DNA from: Deltaproteobacteria bacterium
GTDB taxonomy: Bacteria; Desulfobacterota; Syntrophia; Syntrophales; UBA5619
DNA length: 60,942 bases
NCBI GenBank assembly: GCA_021372695.1
Contig: JAJFTY010000154.1
Location: 1-60,942, forward strand
Reading direction: 5' to 3'
This document shows positions 1-11,400 of the stretch, piece by piece. How positions within the stretch are numbered: position 1 is the first letter of the stretch; each line of letters starts with the position of its first letter. The position numbers were made by a program, and so were the translations under genes. The notes under the pieces are model-generated. The model searched no databases, was not told the origin of the DNA, and saw nothing but the letters and a program-made list of their open reading frames with translations.

Positions 1-80
1 TCCATCGGGTTTTTGTAATGGAACTCCTTGGTGAGAGCCGGTACGACTTCCTTGGTATAGTAATCTCTTAGTCTTGCCAT
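1..80 (-). CDS. rplE: 50S ribosomal protein L5, 5' end only
   Basis: The window edge cuts this gene after 26 codons. The N-terminus reads MARLRDYYTKEVVPALTKEF, typical of bacterial L5, which binds 5S rRNA in the central protuberance of the large subunit. It follows rplX by 10 bases, the normal spc-operon order, which supports the call despite the short length. Start is the ATG at 78-80. Confidence 0.9.
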   Translation of the reverse strand, partial: MARLRDYYTKEVVPALTKEFHYKNPM

Positions 81-90
81 TTTCCCCAGC

Positions 91-411
91 CTATGCGTCG
101 AGTATCTCGTGACATTTTGCGCAGACACGCACCTTTTTCCCGTCTTCGAGGATCTTGTAGCCGATCCGGACGCCCGTACCGCACTTGCTGCAGAGGTACA
201 TCACATTGGAAACGTGAATCGGCCCTTCCTTCTCGACGATACCGCCCTTGCCTTTGGCATCCGGCTTCTTGTGCCTCTTGATCAGGTTCACCTTTTCGAT
301 GGTGACCCGCCCCTTGTCGGCCATCGTGCTCTGGATCTTGCCGGTCTTCCCCTTCTCTTTGCCGGCAATGACCTTTACCGTGTCCCCTTTTTTCAGTCGC
401 TTTTCCTGCAT
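91..411 (-). CDS. rplX: 50S ribosomal protein L24
   Basis: This 106-residue protein starts [20 protein letters not shown], a KOW motif typical of L24, one of the two assembly-initiator proteins of the large subunit. The C-terminal third carries two CxxC pairs (CSKC near residue 74 and CAKC near 98), so this is a zinc-ribbon form of L24, which many bacteria lack. It lies between rplN and rplE in the standard spc order and is presumably co-transcribed with them. Confidence 0.97.
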   Translation of the reverse strand: MQEKRLKKGDTVKVIAGKEKGKTGKIQSTMADKGRVTIEKVNLIKRHKKPDAKGKGGIVEKEGPIHVSNVMYLCSKCGTGVRIGYKILEDGKKVRVCAKCHEILDA

Positions 412-478
412 CTCTATTTTCCTCTGTCGCCCTCAACGGGGACCGACTTCAATCCATCCCCCGGCTCATCGCCCTGAC

Positions 479-847
479 TTACAATACCTCGGGAGCCAGG
501 GAGACGATCTTCATGAACTGCTTTGCGCGCAGCTCTCTGGCAACCGGCCCGAAGATTCTCGTCCCCACCGGCTCGAGCTGATTCGTGATGAGAACGGCGG
601 AGTTGTCATCGAACTTCAGGTAGGAGCCATCCGCTCTCCTCACCTCTTTCACCGTTCTGACGACGACCGCCTTCATGACGTCGCCCTTTTTCACCTTCGA
701 ATTCGGCAAGGCTTCCTTGACGGCAATGACGATCACATCGCCCAAGCTCGCATATCGTCTCCTCGAGCCTCCCAGCACCTTGATGCAAGCCACTTTCTTG
801 GCGCCCGAATTATCCGCTACGTTCAACACCGTCTGCATCTGAATCAT
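479..847 (-). CDS. rplN: 50S ribosomal protein L14
   Basis: The 122-residue product has the usual L14 length and N-terminus ([20 protein letters not shown]). L14 sits at the subunit interface and contacts 16S rRNA through an intersubunit bridge. The gene is in the expected place between rpsQ and rplX. The start MIQ is kept because it is conserved in the family; MQT three codons later is the only alternative. Confidence 0.98.
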   Translation of the reverse strand: MIQMQTVLNVADNSGAKKVACIKVLGGSRRRYASLGDVIVIAVKEALPNSKVKKGDVMKAVVVRTVKEVRRADGSYLKFDDNSAVLITNQLEPVGTRIFGPVARELRAKQFMKIVSLAPEVL

Positions 848-936
848 AACACCACTCCATCGCGCTGATGGTTTGAAGCCGGCGGCTGCGGACGTCGAAA
901 GTCATAGCCCCGTAAACCCCGCGCCTTACTTGAAAG

Positions 937-1194
937 CTACCGTGCCCGCTCCAGGATCTCCAGCATCCGCCACCGTTTTTCTCTGCTGAGCGGCCGGGAT
1001 TCTACGATGAGAACCTTGTCACCCACCTTGCAGGCGTTCTGCTCGTCGTGGGCCTTGTATTTGACGTACCGCTTGATGTACTTGTGAAAGACTGAATGCT
1101 TTACCAGCCTTTCCGCCCGGACGACGACCGTCTTGTCCATCTTGCTGCTGACCACAACGCCCTTGATGGTGATCTTGTTGCCCCGTTGTTCCAC
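937..1194 (-). CDS. rpsQ: 30S ribosomal protein S17
   Basis: The 85-residue protein matches S17 in length and sequence ([14 protein letters not shown], then the conserved HDE region near residue 48). S17 is a primary 16S rRNA binding protein of the 30S body. The start codon is GTG at 1192-1194, whose first base is the last base of the rpmC stop codon, so the two genes are translationally coupled. Confidence 0.97.
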   Translation of the reverse strand: MEQRGNKITIKGVVVSSKMDKTVVVRAERLVKHSVFHKYIKRYVKYKAHDEQNACKVGDKVLIVESRPLSREKRWRMLEILERAR

Positions 1195-1385
1195 TACTTG
1201 ACCTCCTTTTCGACCAGAACCGTCCTGACCCGGGCGATATCCCTGCGGAGATTGCCGAGCGAAGCCGGAGAATCCAATTGACCGGAGGCATGGCGCATGC
1301 GCAGCTTGAACAACTCCTCGACAAGCTCGCGATCCTTCTGACGCAACTCATCAAGGCTCAGATCTCTGATCTCTTTAATTTTCAT
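1194..1385 (-). CDS. rpmC: 50S ribosomal protein L29
   Basis: The 63-residue product begins [17 protein letters not shown], the standard L29 start; the longer open frame upstream is ignored because L29 is normally 60 to 70 residues. L29 lies at the peptide exit tunnel and forms part of the docking site for trigger factor and SRP. The first 11 bases overlap the end of rplP and the last base overlaps the GTG start of rpsQ. Confidence 0.97.
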   Translation of the reverse strand: MKIKEIRDLSLDELRQKDRELVEELFKLRMRHASGQLDSPASLGNLRRDIARVRTVLVEKEVK

Positions 1386-1797
1386 CAGATATCTCCCTTG
1401 AAAGAAACTTGGTTCCGATGGGCAGCTTGTGGGCCGCCAGCAGGAACGCCTCTTTGGCGACTTCTTTCGAAACGCCTTCGATCTCATAGAGCACGATGCC
1501 CGGCTTGATCACCGCCACCCACTCTTCCGGGGCGCCTTTTCCCTTCCCCATGCGGGTTTCGGCAGGCTTCTTGGTCACCGACTTGTGCGGGAAAATGCGG
1601 ATCCAGATCTTCCCGCCACGCTTGACGTGCCGGGTCATGGCGACGCGTGCCGCCTCGATCTGGCGGGCCGTAATCCAGCCGCACTCGGTCGCTTGAAGGG
1701 CGTACTCGCCAAAGGCGACGGTATTGCCGCGCGTCGCCTTCCCGCTCATCCGGCCCCTCTGTAATTTCCTGAATTTAACCCTCTTCGGCATCAACAT
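1375..1797 (-). CDS. rplP: 50S ribosomal protein L16
   Basis: The 140-residue protein begins [20 protein letters not shown], characteristic of L16, and contains the conserved [20 protein letters not shown] segment that reaches toward the A site and helps position tRNA near the peptidyl-transferase centre. The gene is between rpsC and rpmC as expected in the S10 operon. It overlaps the start of rpmC by 11 bases. Confidence 0.98.
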   Translation of the reverse strand: MLMPKRVKFRKLQRGRMSGKATRGNTVAFGEYALQATECGWITARQIEAARVAMTRHVKRGGKIWIRIFPHKSVTKKPAETRMGKGKGAPEEWVAVIKPGIVLYEIEGVSKEVAKEAFLLAAHKLPIGTKFLSREISDEN

Positions 1798-1857
1798 CGT
1801 TCTAAACCCCTGTTCTGCACGCTATCTGCGTCCCGGCTTCCGGCCTCCCGGCCGATC

Positions 1858-2505
1858 CTACTTTGCCGCCTCTTTCTTGCCGGGCAGTACCTCTCCGTGA
1901 AAGATCAAAACCTTGACCCCGATCAAACCGTAGGCGGTATGCGCCTCGATGAAGCCGCAATCAATATCCGCCCTCAAGGTGTGGAGGGGCACACGGCCCT
2001 CCCGGTACCATTCGGCTCTCGCCATCTCGGCCCCGCCCAGACGGCCGCCGCAGTTGACGCGGATACCCTTCGCCCCGAACTTCATGGCCGTGGTCACGCA
2101 TTTCTTCATCGCCCTGCGGAATGCGACCCGCCGCTCCAGTTGCTGCGCCACATTCTCGGCAACGAGTTGCGCGTCGATCTCCGGCTTGCGGACTTCAAGG
2201 ATGTTGATGATCACCTCGCTCTTGGTGATGGCCTCGAGATCCTTCTTCAGCTTCTCGATCTCCGATCCCTTTTTCCCGATGATGATCCCGGGGCGGGCGG
2301 CGTGGATATTCACCTTGGCCTTGTTGGAAGCTCTTTCGATTTCAATCCGGGAGATACCCGCATGGTACAGCTTTTCCTTGAGGAATTGCCGGATCTTGAG
2401 ATCCTCATGGAGCAACTCGGAATAGTTCTTCTCCGAAAACCACTGAGACCGCCATGTCTTGATACCACCCAACCGCAACCCGATCGGGTTAACCTTTTGC
2501 CCCAA
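1858..2505 (-). CDS. rpsC: 30S ribosomal protein S3
   Basis: The 215-residue product has an N-terminal KH domain ([14 protein letters not shown] near residue 72) and the C-terminal S3 domain ([15 protein letters not shown]). S3 lines the mRNA entry channel and has helicase-assisting basic residues. The start codon is TTG at 2503-2505, chosen because [13 protein letters not shown] is the invariant family N-terminus and a GAGGAGGTGAGA ribosome-binding site precedes it. Confidence 0.98.
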   Translation of the reverse strand: MGQKVNPIGLRLGGIKTWRSQWFSEKNYSELLHEDLKIRQFLKEKLYHAGISRIEIERASNKAKVNIHAARPGIIIGKKGSEIEKLKKDLEAITKSEVIINILEVRKPEIDAQLVAENVAQQLERRVAFRRAMKKCVTTAMKFGAKGIRVNCGGRLGGAEMARAEWYREGRVPLHTLRADIDCGFIEAHTAYGLIGVKVLIFHGEVLPGKKEAAK

Positions 2506-2524
2506 CCTCTCACCTCCTCAGCTG

Positions 2525-2857
2525 TTACTGTTCGTCCAGGACCACGGTGATGTGACTCATCCGCTTCTTGATCGAAGCTGCCCTTCCCTGAGCTCTCGCT
2601 CTCCAACGTTTGAGCGATGGCCCCTGATCGACAAAGATTTCCTTCACGTACAGGATGGTCTCATCGATGTTCGGGTTTTGCTTGGCATTCGCGAGCGCCG
2701 ACAATAAGACCTTTTTCACGGGATCGGCGGCATACTTTCTGGCAAAAGTGAGGATATTCTTGGCTTCCTCGACCTTCTTCCCTCTGACCAGATCGACGAC
2801 CAGCCGCACCTTCTGCGGGGACATCCGTATATACTTGGCAACTGCTTTTGCTTCCAT
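2525..2857 (-). CDS. rplV: 50S ribosomal protein L22
   Basis: The 110-residue protein starts MEAKAVAKYIRMSPQKVRLV, the family consensus; ten in-frame codons upstream are not typical of L22 and are left out. L22 has a long beta hairpin that lines the nascent-peptide tunnel, where macrolide and stalling-peptide contacts occur. It lies between rpsS and rpsC. Confidence 0.97.
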   Translation of the reverse strand: MEAKAVAKYIRMSPQKVRLVVDLVRGKKVEEAKNILTFARKYAADPVKKVLLSALANAKQNPNIDETILYVKEIFVDQGPSLKRWRARAQGRAASIKKRMSHITVVLDEQ

Positions 2858-2925
2858 AGCTGACTCCAAACTGCCGAGAGTAACCATCCCGGTCAGGAAC
2901 AGATTTCGGATCCGTCCCTTCTATT

Positions 2926-3207
2926 CTACTTCCGCAGTTTCGTTTTGCGGTCTCCGGCGTGGCTGTAAAAGGTCTTGGTCGGCGCAAACTCACCCAGTTT
3001 ATGTCCGACCATATTTTCGGTCACAAAGACCGGGATGAATTTCTTTCCGTTGTGCACCGCAAAGGTCTGGCCGATCAATTCCGGGGTCACTGTGGAACGG
3101 CGCGACCAGGTCTTGATGACCGTTTTGCTCCCCGCGGATTCCTGCCTCCTGACCTTTTCCAGAAGACTCTCCTCGATGTATGCACCCTTCTTTATTGAAC
3201 GTGCCAC
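2926..3207 (-). CDS. rpsS: 30S ribosomal protein S19
   Basis: The 93-residue product matches S19 ([19 protein letters not shown]; conserved [18 protein letters not shown] and [10 protein letters not shown]). S19 sits in the 30S head next to S13 and contacts the large-subunit A-site finger. Only three bases separate it from rplB upstream, so the two are coupled. Confidence 0.98.
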   Translation of the reverse strand: MARSIKKGAYIEESLLEKVRRQESAGSKTVIKTWSRRSTVTPELIGQTFAVHNGKKFIPVFVTENMVGHKLGEFAPTKTFYSHAGDRKTKLRK

Positions 3208-3210
3208 CTT

Positions 3211-4032
3211 TTAACCTCGCCTCTTAACGATATATTTATCCGTACTCTTATTGGTCCGCGTCTTGTGGCCCTTGGTGGGAACGCCCCAGGGGGTGACGGG
3301 ATGACGACCGCCGGAGGATTTGCCCTCGCCTCCTCCCATCGGATGATCGACCGGGTTCATGACCACGCCCCTGACCTTCGGCCGACGGCCGAGCCATCGT
3401 TTGCGCCCCGCTTTGCCGAGGCTGAGGTTTTCAGAGTCGATATTGCCGATCTGGCCGATCGTGGCCCGGCACTCCATGAACACCTTCCGGACCTCTCCCG
3501 AGGGCAGCCGGACCTGGGCATAGTCCCCTTCCTTGGCCATCAACTGCCCATAGGCGCCGGCCGACCGGATTAACTGCCCGCCCTTCCCCACCTTGAGCTC
3601 CAGATTGTGAATCAGGGTTCCCAGGGGAATGTTTTTCAGGGGGACGCTGTTGCCCGGTTTGATATCGGCCTTGTCGCCGCTGACCACGGGATCGCCGACG
3701 GTCATCTTGGCAGGGGCGATGATGTACCTTTTCTCCCCGTCGATGTAGTTCAAAAGCGCGATGCGCGACGACCGGTTGGGGTCATATTCGATGGAGGCGA
3801 CCTTTGCCTGAATGTCGTCCTTGTCCCTCCGGAAGTCGATCAGCCGATAGCGCCGCTTGTGCCCGCCGCCGATGTGCCGGCTCGTCAGCCTTCCGTAAGA
3901 GTTACGTCCACCCGTCTTCTTCAGGGGGCGCAGGAGGCTCCGCTCCGGTGTCGACTTCGTCAGCTCTTCAAAATCGGAACAGGTCTGAAACCTTCTTCCC
4001 GGTGACGTCGGTTTGTACTTTTTGATTCCCAT
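3211..4032 (-). CDS. rplB: 50S ribosomal protein L2
   Basis: The 273-residue protein has L2's normal length, the [10 protein letters not shown]-terminus and the signature HPMGGGEG near residue 230, whose histidine lies close to the peptidyl-transferase centre. L2 is needed for subunit association and peptide-bond formation. It sits between rplW and rpsS as usual. Confidence 0.98.
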   Translation of the reverse strand: MGIKKYKPTSPGRRFQTCSDFEELTKSTPERSLLRPLKKTGGRNSYGRLTSRHIGGGHKRRYRLIDFRRDKDDIQAKVASIEYDPNRSSRIALLNYIDGEKRYIIAPAKMTVGDPVVSGDKADIKPGNSVPLKNIPLGTLIHNLELKVGKGGQLIRSAGAYGQLMAKEGDYAQVRLPSGEVRKVFMECRATIGQIGNIDSENLSLGKAGRKRWLGRRPKVRGVVMNPVDHPMGGGEGKSSGGRHPVTPWGVPTKGHKTRTNKSTDKYIVKRRG

Positions 4033-4081
4033 CCGCTCTCTTCCTCATCCTTGCTGTCTTCAACCCTTGCGGGCAGACAGG

Positions 4082-4369
4082 TTAAGCGCCTTCCCCGATC
4101 TCAATGCGGTTTCCCGGAGCCAGGGTCACGATTGCCTTCTTCCAGGAGCTTCTCTCGCCCATGACCCTGCCCGATCTTTTCTTCTTGCCGCGGACATTCA
4201 TGACCCGTACGTCGAGCACCTTAACCTTGAAGATCTTCTCAACGGCGCGCCCCACCTCGATGCGGTTGGCCTTGACATGGACCTCAAAGTTGTATTGATT
4301 CGCAGCGTCTCGTGCAATCGTGCTCTTTTCCGTGACCAACGTCTTTTTGATGACCTGATACAGTTCCAT
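4082..4369 (-). CDS. rplW: 50S ribosomal protein L23
   Basis: The start ATG at 4367-4369 gives 95 residues beginning MELYQVIKKTLVTEKSTIAR, which matches L23; a longer open frame upstream is out of register with rplD and is not coding. L23 is at the tunnel exit and docks trigger factor and SRP. The ATG overlaps the TAA of rplD (TAATG), giving translational coupling. Confidence 0.97.
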   Translation of the reverse strand: MELYQVIKKTLVTEKSTIARDAANQYNFEVHVKANRIEVGRAVEKIFKVKVLDVRVMNVRGKKKRSGRVMGERSSWKKAIVTLAPGNRIEIGEGA

Positions 4370-4992
4370 TATGATATCAATGCCCCTTCGATTTTTTGGA
4401 CAGAGGGTTCGAGCAGGACCAGATGATCGTACTTCAGCAGGTCGAAGACATTGACGCCCTCTGAGCGGACCATTTTGATGTCCTTGATGTTTCGAGAGGA
4501 TTTCTCCAGAACGGGCCTCGGCTGATCGATCACAAAGAGGGTCTTCTTGAATCCGAAGCGGTCGATGACCTCCTGGAACCGCTTCGTTTTGATCTCCTCC
4601 ATCGGAAAATCCCGGAGGATGGTCATCCGTTCTTCCTTGAACTTCATGCTGAGAGCGGAGATGAGGGCCAGCCTCCGGACCTTCTTGGGAATCCTGAAGG
4701 CAAAACTGTGCGGTACAGGTCCGAAGACGATTCCGCCGCCCCTCCAGATCGGAGAGCGCGAGTGGCCCGCCCTGGCCCGGCCCGTCCCCTTCTGACGCCA
4801 CGGCTTCTTACCGCCGCCGCTGACGTCGCTCCTCCCCTTGGTCGAGGCCGTTCCGCTCCGCCTGGCAGTCAACTGCATCCGGACCATTTCGTAAATGGCG
4901 TGCTCATTGACCGCTGCGCCGAAAACGGTGTCGCTGAGCTCGATCTCGGCGATCCTGTTATTTTCAATGTCGTACACACCTGCTACTGGCAT
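4369..4992 (-). CDS. rplD: 50S ribosomal protein L4
   Basis: The 207-residue protein shows the conserved L4 loop (KPWRQKGTGRARAGHSRSP, residues about 70 to 90) that extends into the exit tunnel. In enterobacteria L4 also represses its own S10 operon; no such leader is visible here because rpsJ follows tuf directly, so that control is not supported. It is coupled to rplW by a one-base overlap. Confidence 0.98.
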   Translation of the reverse strand: MPVAGVYDIENNRIAEIELSDTVFGAAVNEHAIYEMVRMQLTARRSGTASTKGRSDVSGGGKKPWRQKGTGRARAGHSRSPIWRGGGIVFGPVPHSFAFRIPKKVRRLALISALSMKFKEERMTILRDFPMEEIKTKRFQEVIDRFGFKKTLFVIDQPRPVLEKSSRNIKDIKMVRSEGVNVFDLLKYDHLVLLEPSVQKIEGALIS

Positions 4993-5013
4993 CTTTTCAC
5001 CTTTAGAACCTGG

Positions 5014-5649
5014 TTATTCGCCCTTCTTGGTCGCCGGCTTGATCAGCACGAATCCGTTTTTGCTGCCCGGAACGGCGCCCCGGACCATAATCACATTGAT
5101 GTCCGGCCTGACGCCCCACACCAGCAGGTTCTGCGTCGTCTTTCGCTCGCACCCCATATGACCTGGTAGCCTTGTCCCCTTGAAAACACGGGAGGGATCC
5201 GCGCTGGCACCGATGGAACCGGGAGCCCTGTGGAACATGGAACCATGGGTCGCCCGTCCGCCACCGAAGCCATGGCGCTTGATGACACCGGCAAACCCCT
5301 TTCCCTTGGTCGTTCCCACAACGTCCACATAATCCCCGGGGGCAAAGAGCTCCGCCGTCAGTTCTTGACCCAGCTCAAAGCTGGCCGGATCCATTTTGAA
5401 TTCGCGGAGGACCCGGAAGAGCCCCTTGTCCGCCTTCTTGAAGTGTCCCTGGAGGGGCTTGCTCACGTTGCGCTGCTTGATCCGGCCATACCCCAGTTGG
5501 AGTGCATCGTAGCCATCGGTCTCCGCGGTCTTTTTCTGAATGACCACAGATGGCTCCACTTCGATCACCGTCACGGGAACGGAAACCCCTTCATCCGAGA
5601 AGATCTGGGTCATTCCCAATTTTTTGCCGATCAATCCTTTTGTCATCAT
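5014..5649 (-). CDS. rplC: 50S ribosomal protein L3
   Basis: The 211-residue product has the L3 N-terminus ([15 protein letters not shown]) and the conserved [20 protein letters not shown] region near residue 145, part of the loop that approaches the peptidyl-transferase centre. L3 is an assembly initiator of the large subunit. Two adjacent ATG codons (MMTK) leave the exact start one codon uncertain. Confidence 0.98.
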   Translation of the reverse strand: MMTKGLIGKKLGMTQIFSDEGVSVPVTVIEVEPSVVIQKKTAETDGYDALQLGYGRIKQRNVSKPLQGHFKKADKGLFRVLREFKMDPASFELGQELTAELFAPGDYVDVVGTTKGKGFAGVIKRHGFGGGRATHGSMFHRAPGSIGASADPSRVFKGTRLPGHMGCERKTTQNLLVWGVRPDINVIMVRGAVPGSKNGFVLIKPATKKGE

Positions 5650-5726
5650 CTTTCTCTTTTTCCAAACCTAAGAACCGTCGCAAGGATGGCGAAACGACCC
5701 GTTGGCCCTTCCGGAGATCGCCCCTT

Positions 5727-6035
5727 CTACAGTTTGATCTCCACATCCACACCCGCCGACAGATCGAGTTTCATCAGGGCGTCCACGGTTGCCTGCGTCG
5801 GCTCGACTATGTCGATCAATCGTTTGTGGGTCCGGATCTCGAACTGCTCCCGGGATTTCTTGTCCACGTGCGGCGACCGGTTGACGCAGTACTTGTTGAT
5901 CTCGGTCGGCAGCGGAATGGGACCCGCGACGCGGGCGCCCGTCCGCTTTGCAGTCTCCACGATATCATCCACGGAACGGTCGAGCAGCTTGTAGTCGTAC
6001 GCCTTCAGACGAATTCTTATCTTTTGATCTTTCAT
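5727..6035 (-). CDS. rpsJ: 30S ribosomal protein S10 (NusE)
   Basis: The ATG at 6033-6035 gives 102 residues beginning [20 protein letters not shown], standard for S10. Besides its place in the 30S head, S10 is NusE, which binds NusB and NusG and couples ribosomes to transcription. It starts 29 bases after tuf, so the S10 genes are probably transcribed through from the str genes rather than from a promoter of their own. Confidence 0.98.
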   Translation of the reverse strand: MKDQKIRIRLKAYDYKLLDRSVDDIVETAKRTGARVAGPIPLPTEINKYCVNRSPHVDKKSREQFEIRTHKRLIDIVEPTQATVDALMKLDLSAGVDVEIKL

Positions 6036-6064
6036 GGTTTCATTCAACCCAATTGAGGACGATC

Positions 6065-7258
6065 CTATTCGATAATCTTGCTGACCACGCCGGCGCCGAC
6101 CGTTCTGCCACCCTCGCGGATGGCGAACCGAAGCTGCTCTTCCATGGCGATCGGGGTGATCAGAGTCACTTCCATCTCGACATTCTCGCCGGGCATGACC
6201 ATCTCCACCCCTTCGGGAAGGTTGGCGACGCCGGTCACATAGGTTGTCCGGAAATAGAACTGCGGACGGTATCCGTTGAAGAACGGGGTATGCCGGCCGC
6301 CTTCCTCCTTCGTCAGGACGTAGACCTGGGCCTTGAATTTCGTGTGCGGCGTGATCGAACCCGGCTTGGCAACGACCTGCCCGCGCTCCACCTCCTCGCG
6401 CTTCGTGCCGCGGAGTAGAACGCCGATATCGTCGCCCGCCCGCCCTTCGTCGAGCGTCTTGCGGAACATCTCGACGCCGGTGCACACGGTCTTGAAGGTC
6501 GGCCGGATCCCGATGATCTCGACTTCGTCCCCCGTCCGCACGATGCCGCGGTCCACACGGCCCGTGACCACGGTGCCGCGGCCCGAGATCGTGAAGACGT
6601 CGCCGACCGGCATCAGGAACGGCTTTTCCGTATCGCGGACCGGCAGCGGGATATAGGTATCGACGGCATCCATCAGCTCCCAGATCGATTTGGCGTCCGG
6701 ATGGTTCGGGTCGTCCGCCTCCAGGGCCTTCAGTGCGGAACCGCGGATGATGGGAAGATCGTCACCGGGGAATTCGTAAGCCGTGAGGAGTTCCCGGAGT
6801 TCGAGCTCGACCAGATCCAGCAGTTCGGGATCGTCCACAAGATCCACCTTGTTCATGTAGACGACGACGTAGGGGACCTGAACCTGACGGGCAAGGAGGA
6901 TGTGCTCCCGGGTCTGAGGCATGGGGCCGTCGGAGGCCGCAACGACGAGGATCGTCCCGTCCATGTGCGCGGCGCCGGAGATCATGTTCTTGATGTAGTC
7001 GGCGTGGCCCGGGCAGTCCACATGGGCGTAATGGCGTGTTGCCGTCTCATACTCCACGTGGGAGATATTGATCGTGACCCCTCTCTCCTTCTCTTCCGGT
7101 GCATTGTCGATGGAGTCAAAGGGCCTGAATTCGGCGAATCCCTTGGAGGCCAAGTGTTTTGTGATCGCGGCCGTCAACGTGGTCTTCCCATGATCAACGT
7201 GACCGATCGTGCCGATATTGAGATGCGGCTTCGTCCTCTCGAATTTCTTCTTAGCCAT
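6065..7258 (-). CDS. tuf: Translation elongation factor Tu
   Basis: This 397-residue GTPase delivers aminoacyl-tRNA to the ribosomal A site. All G motifs are visible: GHVDHGKT near residue 19, DCPGHAD near 81, NKVD near 136 and the SALKAL G5 region near 174, followed by the two beta-barrel domains. An AAGGAGG ribosome-binding site precedes the ATG. It sits directly after rpsG with no fusA between, and no second tuf lies in the tRNA cluster at 20 kb where tufB is often found. Confidence 0.99.
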   Translation of the reverse strand: MAKKKFERTKPHLNIGTIGHVDHGKTTLTAAITKHLASKGFAEFRPFDSIDNAPEEKERGVTINISHVEYETATRHYAHVDCPGHADYIKNMISGAAHMDGTILVVAASDGPMPQTREHILLARQVQVPYVVVYMNKVDLVDDPELLDLVELELRELLTAYEFPGDDLPIIRGSALKALEADDPNHPDAKSIWELMDAVDTYIPLPVRDTEKPFLMPVGDVFTISGRGTVVTGRVDRGIVRTGDEVEIIGIRPTFKTVCTGVEMFRKTLDEGRAGDDIGVLLRGTKREEVERGQVVAKPGSITPHTKFKAQVYVLTKEEGGRHTPFFNGYRPQFYFRTTYVTGVANLPEGVEMVMPGENVEMEVTLITPIAMEEQLRFAIREGGRTVGAGVVSKIIE

Positions 7259-7483
7259 CTTAAACCTCCTTAAGCTTTGAATGGTTCATTCTTCTTCACC
7301 ACCGTCTGATATGATCCGATTCCCGTTTCCGTTCCACTTCATCCCTGGCAGGGTTGAAAATGCTCTTCTCAAGGAATCGGACTTTTATTGCCTTGCCCCT
7401 CCGGAATCACTTCCCGCTTGGACCCGGCGCCGCTGCCGGAAAGGATCGTCCTCCCTGCGGCGCAATACCTATTGAGAGTCGCG
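7259..7483 (-). other. Spacer between rpsG and tuf where fusA is usually located
   Basis: This 225-base stretch holds no convincing gene. A 9-base inverted repeat (TCCGATTCC with GGAATCGGA) can form a hairpin on the mRNA, and an AAGGAGG site for tuf is at its end. It could be an untranslated leader of tuf or a remnant of a lost fusA; the sequence does not decide. Confidence 0.5.
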
Positions 7484-7954
7484 TTAGAACCGATAGTGGG
7501 CAAACGCCTTGTTGGCCTCGGCCATCTTGTGAACGGCCTCTTTCTTCTTGATCGCGCCGCCCCGATTGTTCGCCGCATCGATCAGTTCCGCGGCGAGTTT
7601 CTCGTGCATGGTCTTCTCGGACCGTTCCCGCGCATGGGTGATCAGCCAGCGGATCCCCAGGGCAACCCGGCGTGAGGGAATCACCTCCGTCGGCACCTGA
7701 TAGGTCGAGCCTCCGACGCGCCGCGACTTGACTTCGATCACCGGCTTGACATTGTTCACGGCCTTTTCAAAAACATCGACCGGCGTCTCCTTGACCCGAT
7801 CCTGTATGATATCGAATGCCCCGTACAGGATGGACTCCGCAATGCTCTTCTTTCCCCTCTTCAAGAGGCTGTTGATGAACCTTGCCACCAGCCGGTTATT
7901 GTATTTCGGATCCGGCAGGATCTCCCTTTTTGCTACGACTCTTCTCCTCGGCAT
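7484..7954 (-). CDS. rpsG: 30S ribosomal protein S7
   Basis: The 156-residue protein matches S7 ([34 protein letters not shown] near residue 76). S7 nucleates assembly of the 30S head and contacts E-site tRNA. It lies 13 bases after rpsL in the str operon. Length equals the usual 156 residues. Confidence 0.98.
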   Translation of the reverse strand: MPRRRVVAKREILPDPKYNNRLVARFINSLLKRGKKSIAESILYGAFDIIQDRVKETPVDVFEKAVNNVKPVIEVKSRRVGGSTYQVPTEVIPSRRVALGIRWLITHARERSEKTMHEKLAAELIDAANNRGGAIKKKEAVHKMAEANKAFAHYRF

Positions 7955-7967
7955 GATCTATCCCCGC

Positions 7968-8339
7968 TTAGCTCGGTCTCTTGGCCCCGTACTTCGACCT
8001 ACCCTTTTTCCTGTCCTGCACTCCGACGGCGTCCAGCGTTCCCCGGATGATGTGGTAACGGACGCCGGGAAGGTCCTTGACACGACCGCCGCGAACCAGA
8101 ACGACGGAATGCTCCTGAAGATTATGTCCCACACCCGGAATATAGGAGGTCACCTCGTAACCGCTGGTCAGTCTAACCCTGGCCACCTTTCTCAGAGCGG
8201 AATTCGGTTTCTTGGGGGTGGATGTGTAAACCCGGACGCATACCCCCCGCCGCTGCGGTGAACTGGACAGCGCGGGTGTCGCCGCTTTTTTGGCGATCTT
8301 GGCTCTTCCCTTCCTAACCAACTGATTTATTGTAGGCAT
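7968..8339 (-). CDS. rpsL: 30S ribosomal protein S12
   Basis: The 123-residue product has the S12 decoding-centre loops: [15 protein letters not shown] near residue 41 and [10 protein letters not shown] near 91. The lysine positions linked in other bacteria to streptomycin resistance (K43 and K88 in E. coli numbering) appear as lysine here. A GGGAGGGATA ribosome-binding site precedes the ATG. It begins 61 bases after the rpoC stop. Confidence 0.98.
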   Translation of the reverse strand: MPTINQLVRKGRAKIAKKAATPALSSSPQRRGVCVRVYTSTPKKPNSALRKVARVRLTSGYEVTSYIPGVGHNLQEHSVVLVRGGRVKDLPGVRYHIIRGTLDAVGVQDRKKGRSKYGAKRPS

Positions 8340-8400
8340 TATCCCTCCCAGCCGTTTCCGGGCTGTCGAATATCTGGTCCAACAAAAGACGGTTTAATTA

Positions 8401-11400
8401 TCAATTCGGCGTTTCTATGTCAAGAACTTTCTCGCTAATATTTTCGTCGGCCGTCGGCGCCTCTGGCAGGGCCGCCTCTTCACCGGATGTTGCGATCCCG
8501 AGCTTCTTGTACATCGGGAGCCCCGTGCCCGCAGGGATGAGTCTTCCCATGATGACATTCTCTTTGAGACCGCGGAGATAATCGGTCTTCCCCGCAAGGG
8601 AAGCCTCGGTGAGCACCCTCGTGGTCTCCTGGAAAGAGGCCGCGGAGATGAAGCTCTGCGTCGAAAGGGAAGCCTTCGTGATCCCCATCAGGATGGGCTC
8701 GCCCTGGGCCGGCCGCCCGCCCTCGGCCACAACCCGCTCGTTCTCCTCCTGGAAACGGAACCGCTCGACCTGCTCGTCCGCCATGAAGGTGGTGTCTCCC
8801 GGATCCTTCACCATGACCCTCCGGAGCATCTGCCGGACGATGACCTCCATATGCTTGTCGTTGATCTTGACCCCCTGGAGCCGGTAGACCTCCTGGACCT
8901 CATCCACAAGGTACCGGGAGAGCTCCTTTTCGCCCTTGATCATCAGGAGGTCATGCGGATTGTTGACGCCGTCCATCAGCGCCTCGCCGGCCATCACGCG
9001 GTCGCCTTCCTGGACGCTGACGTGCTTCCCCTTGGGGATCAGGTACTCCTTCTCGTCCTCGGCGTCGGGGGTGATGACGACCTTCCTCTTCCCCTTGGAA
9101 TCCTTGCCGTAGGAGACCACGCCGTCGATCTCGCTGATCACGGCATACTCCTTCGGCTTCCGCGCCTCGAAGAGCTCGGCCACCCTGGGAAGCCCCCCCG
9201 TGATGTCTTTCGTCTTGGTGGTCTCCCGGGGGATCTTGGCGAGAATGTCACCGGCGCTCACGGTGTCGCCTTCCGAAACCACGATGTTGGCCCCGACGGA
9301 AAGCAGATGCCGTGCAACCGTGGTGGTGCCCGGAACCTTGGCCGTCTTCCCTTTCTTGTCCTTGATGGAGACGCGCGGACGCATGTCCGTCCCCTTGGAC
9401 TCGACGATCACCTTCCGGGAGAGACCTGTCACCTCATCGACCAGTTCCTGCATGGTCTTCCCTTCGATGATATCGCCGAATTTGACGGTTCCGTCCACTT
9501 CGGCGAGGATCGGGATGGAGAAGGGATCCCATTCCGCGATGAGATCGCCACGCTTCTGGTCGCTCGGCCCCTTCACCCGGCTGCCGTCTTCGACCTTGAT
9601 GTGCGCCCCGTAGGGCAGCGGGTACTTGCCGCGGCTTCTTCCCTGTTCGTCGAGAACGTGGACCTCACCGTTGCGGTTCATGACGACGCGTCCGCCGGCC
9701 TTGCTCTTGACGGTGTTGAGATTGACGAACTTGATGATCCCGTCGTGCCTCGACTCCAGCGTGGAGTGCTCTTCGAACTTCGCCGTACCGCCGATGTGGA
9801 AGGTTCTCATCGTCAGCTGGGTCCCCGGTTCGCCGATGGACTGGGCCGCGATGATCCCGACCGCTTCGCCGATGTTGACCAGCCGCCCGCGCGAAAGATC
9901 GCGGCCATAGCACATGGCGCAGACCCCGTGCCGCGACTTGCAGGTGAGCACCGACCGGATGTTGACTTTTTCGATCCCGGCATCATCGATCTTCTTGACC
10001 AAGTTCTCATCGACCTCCTGGTTGGCCTTCACGAGCACCTCCCCGGTAAAGGGGTCCCGGATCTCCTCCAGGGCGACCCTTCCCAGGATGCGCTCGCCCG
10101 CCGTCTCGATGATCTCGCCGCCTTCCATCAGCGCGGAGACGAAGATCCCGTCGATCGTGCCGCAGTCGTCTTCCGTGATGATGCAGTCCTGCGCCACATC
10201 CACGAGCCGCCGGGTGAGATATCCGGAGTTGGCCGTCTTCAGTGCCGTGTCGGCGAGGCCCTTCCGGGCGCCGTGCGTGGAGATGAAGTACTCGAGCACC
10301 GTCAGCCCCTCCCGGAAGTTCGCCCGGATCGGGGTTTCGATGATCTCGCCGGAGGGCTTGGCCATCAGCCCTCTCATCCCGGCGAGCTGCCGGATCTGGA
10401 CGGCGCTGCCCCTCGCTCCGGAATCGGCCATCATGTAGATGGGGTTGAAGCTCTCCCCCCGTGTCACGCTCCCATCGGCACTGACACGCTCCTCCATGGT
10501 GATTCCGCCGAGCATCTCGGTCGCGATCTTCTCGGTCGACTGAGCCCAGATGTCGATGACCTTGTTGTACCGCTCGCCGTAGGTGATCAGCCCCTCCATG
10601 TACTGTTTCTGGATCCCGAGCACGTCCTTGTCGGCGCGCGCCACGATCTCCTTCTTGTTTTCCGGGATGACCATGTTGTGAATCGCGATGGAAACACCGG
10701 CCCTCGTGGCGTACTTGAACCCGATGTCCTTCAGCCGGTCCGCCAGCAGAACGGTGGTCTTGTCCCCACGGGTCCGGTAGCAGTGGTTGATCAGATTGGC
10801 CAGCTCCTTTTTGTTCATCACCCTGTTGATCGCGTCGAAGGAGATCGTCTCGGGAACGACCTCATGGAGCACGACCCGGCCGACCGTCGTCTCTTTCAAC
10901 TCCCCGTCGATGCGGACCTTGATCTTCGCATGCAGATCCACGGCCTGGGAATCGAGCGCCGAACGGACCTCCCCGGGGTCGGCAAAGATCATCCCCTCCC
11001 CCTTGGCACCGTTCTTGGCCCGGGTGAGATAATAGATCCCCAGCACGATATCCTGGCTGGGGATGATGATCGGCATCCCGTTGGCCGGCGAGAGGATGTT
11101 GTTGGTGGACATCATCAGAACCCGGGCTTCGGTCTGGGCCTCGATCGACAGGGGCACGTGAACGGCCATCTGATCGCCGTCGAAATCGGCGTTGAAGGCC
11201 GTGCAGACCAGCGGATGGAGCTGGATGGCCTTCCCCTCGATCAGGATGGGTTCGAAGGCCTGCATGCCGAGGCGATGCAGAGTCGGCGCGCGGTTCAGCA
11301 TGACGGGGTATTCCCGGACCACCTCGTCGAGGGCGTCCCACACCTCGGAGGTCTCCTTCTCCACCATCTTCTTGGCGCTCTTGACCGTCGTGACGTATCC

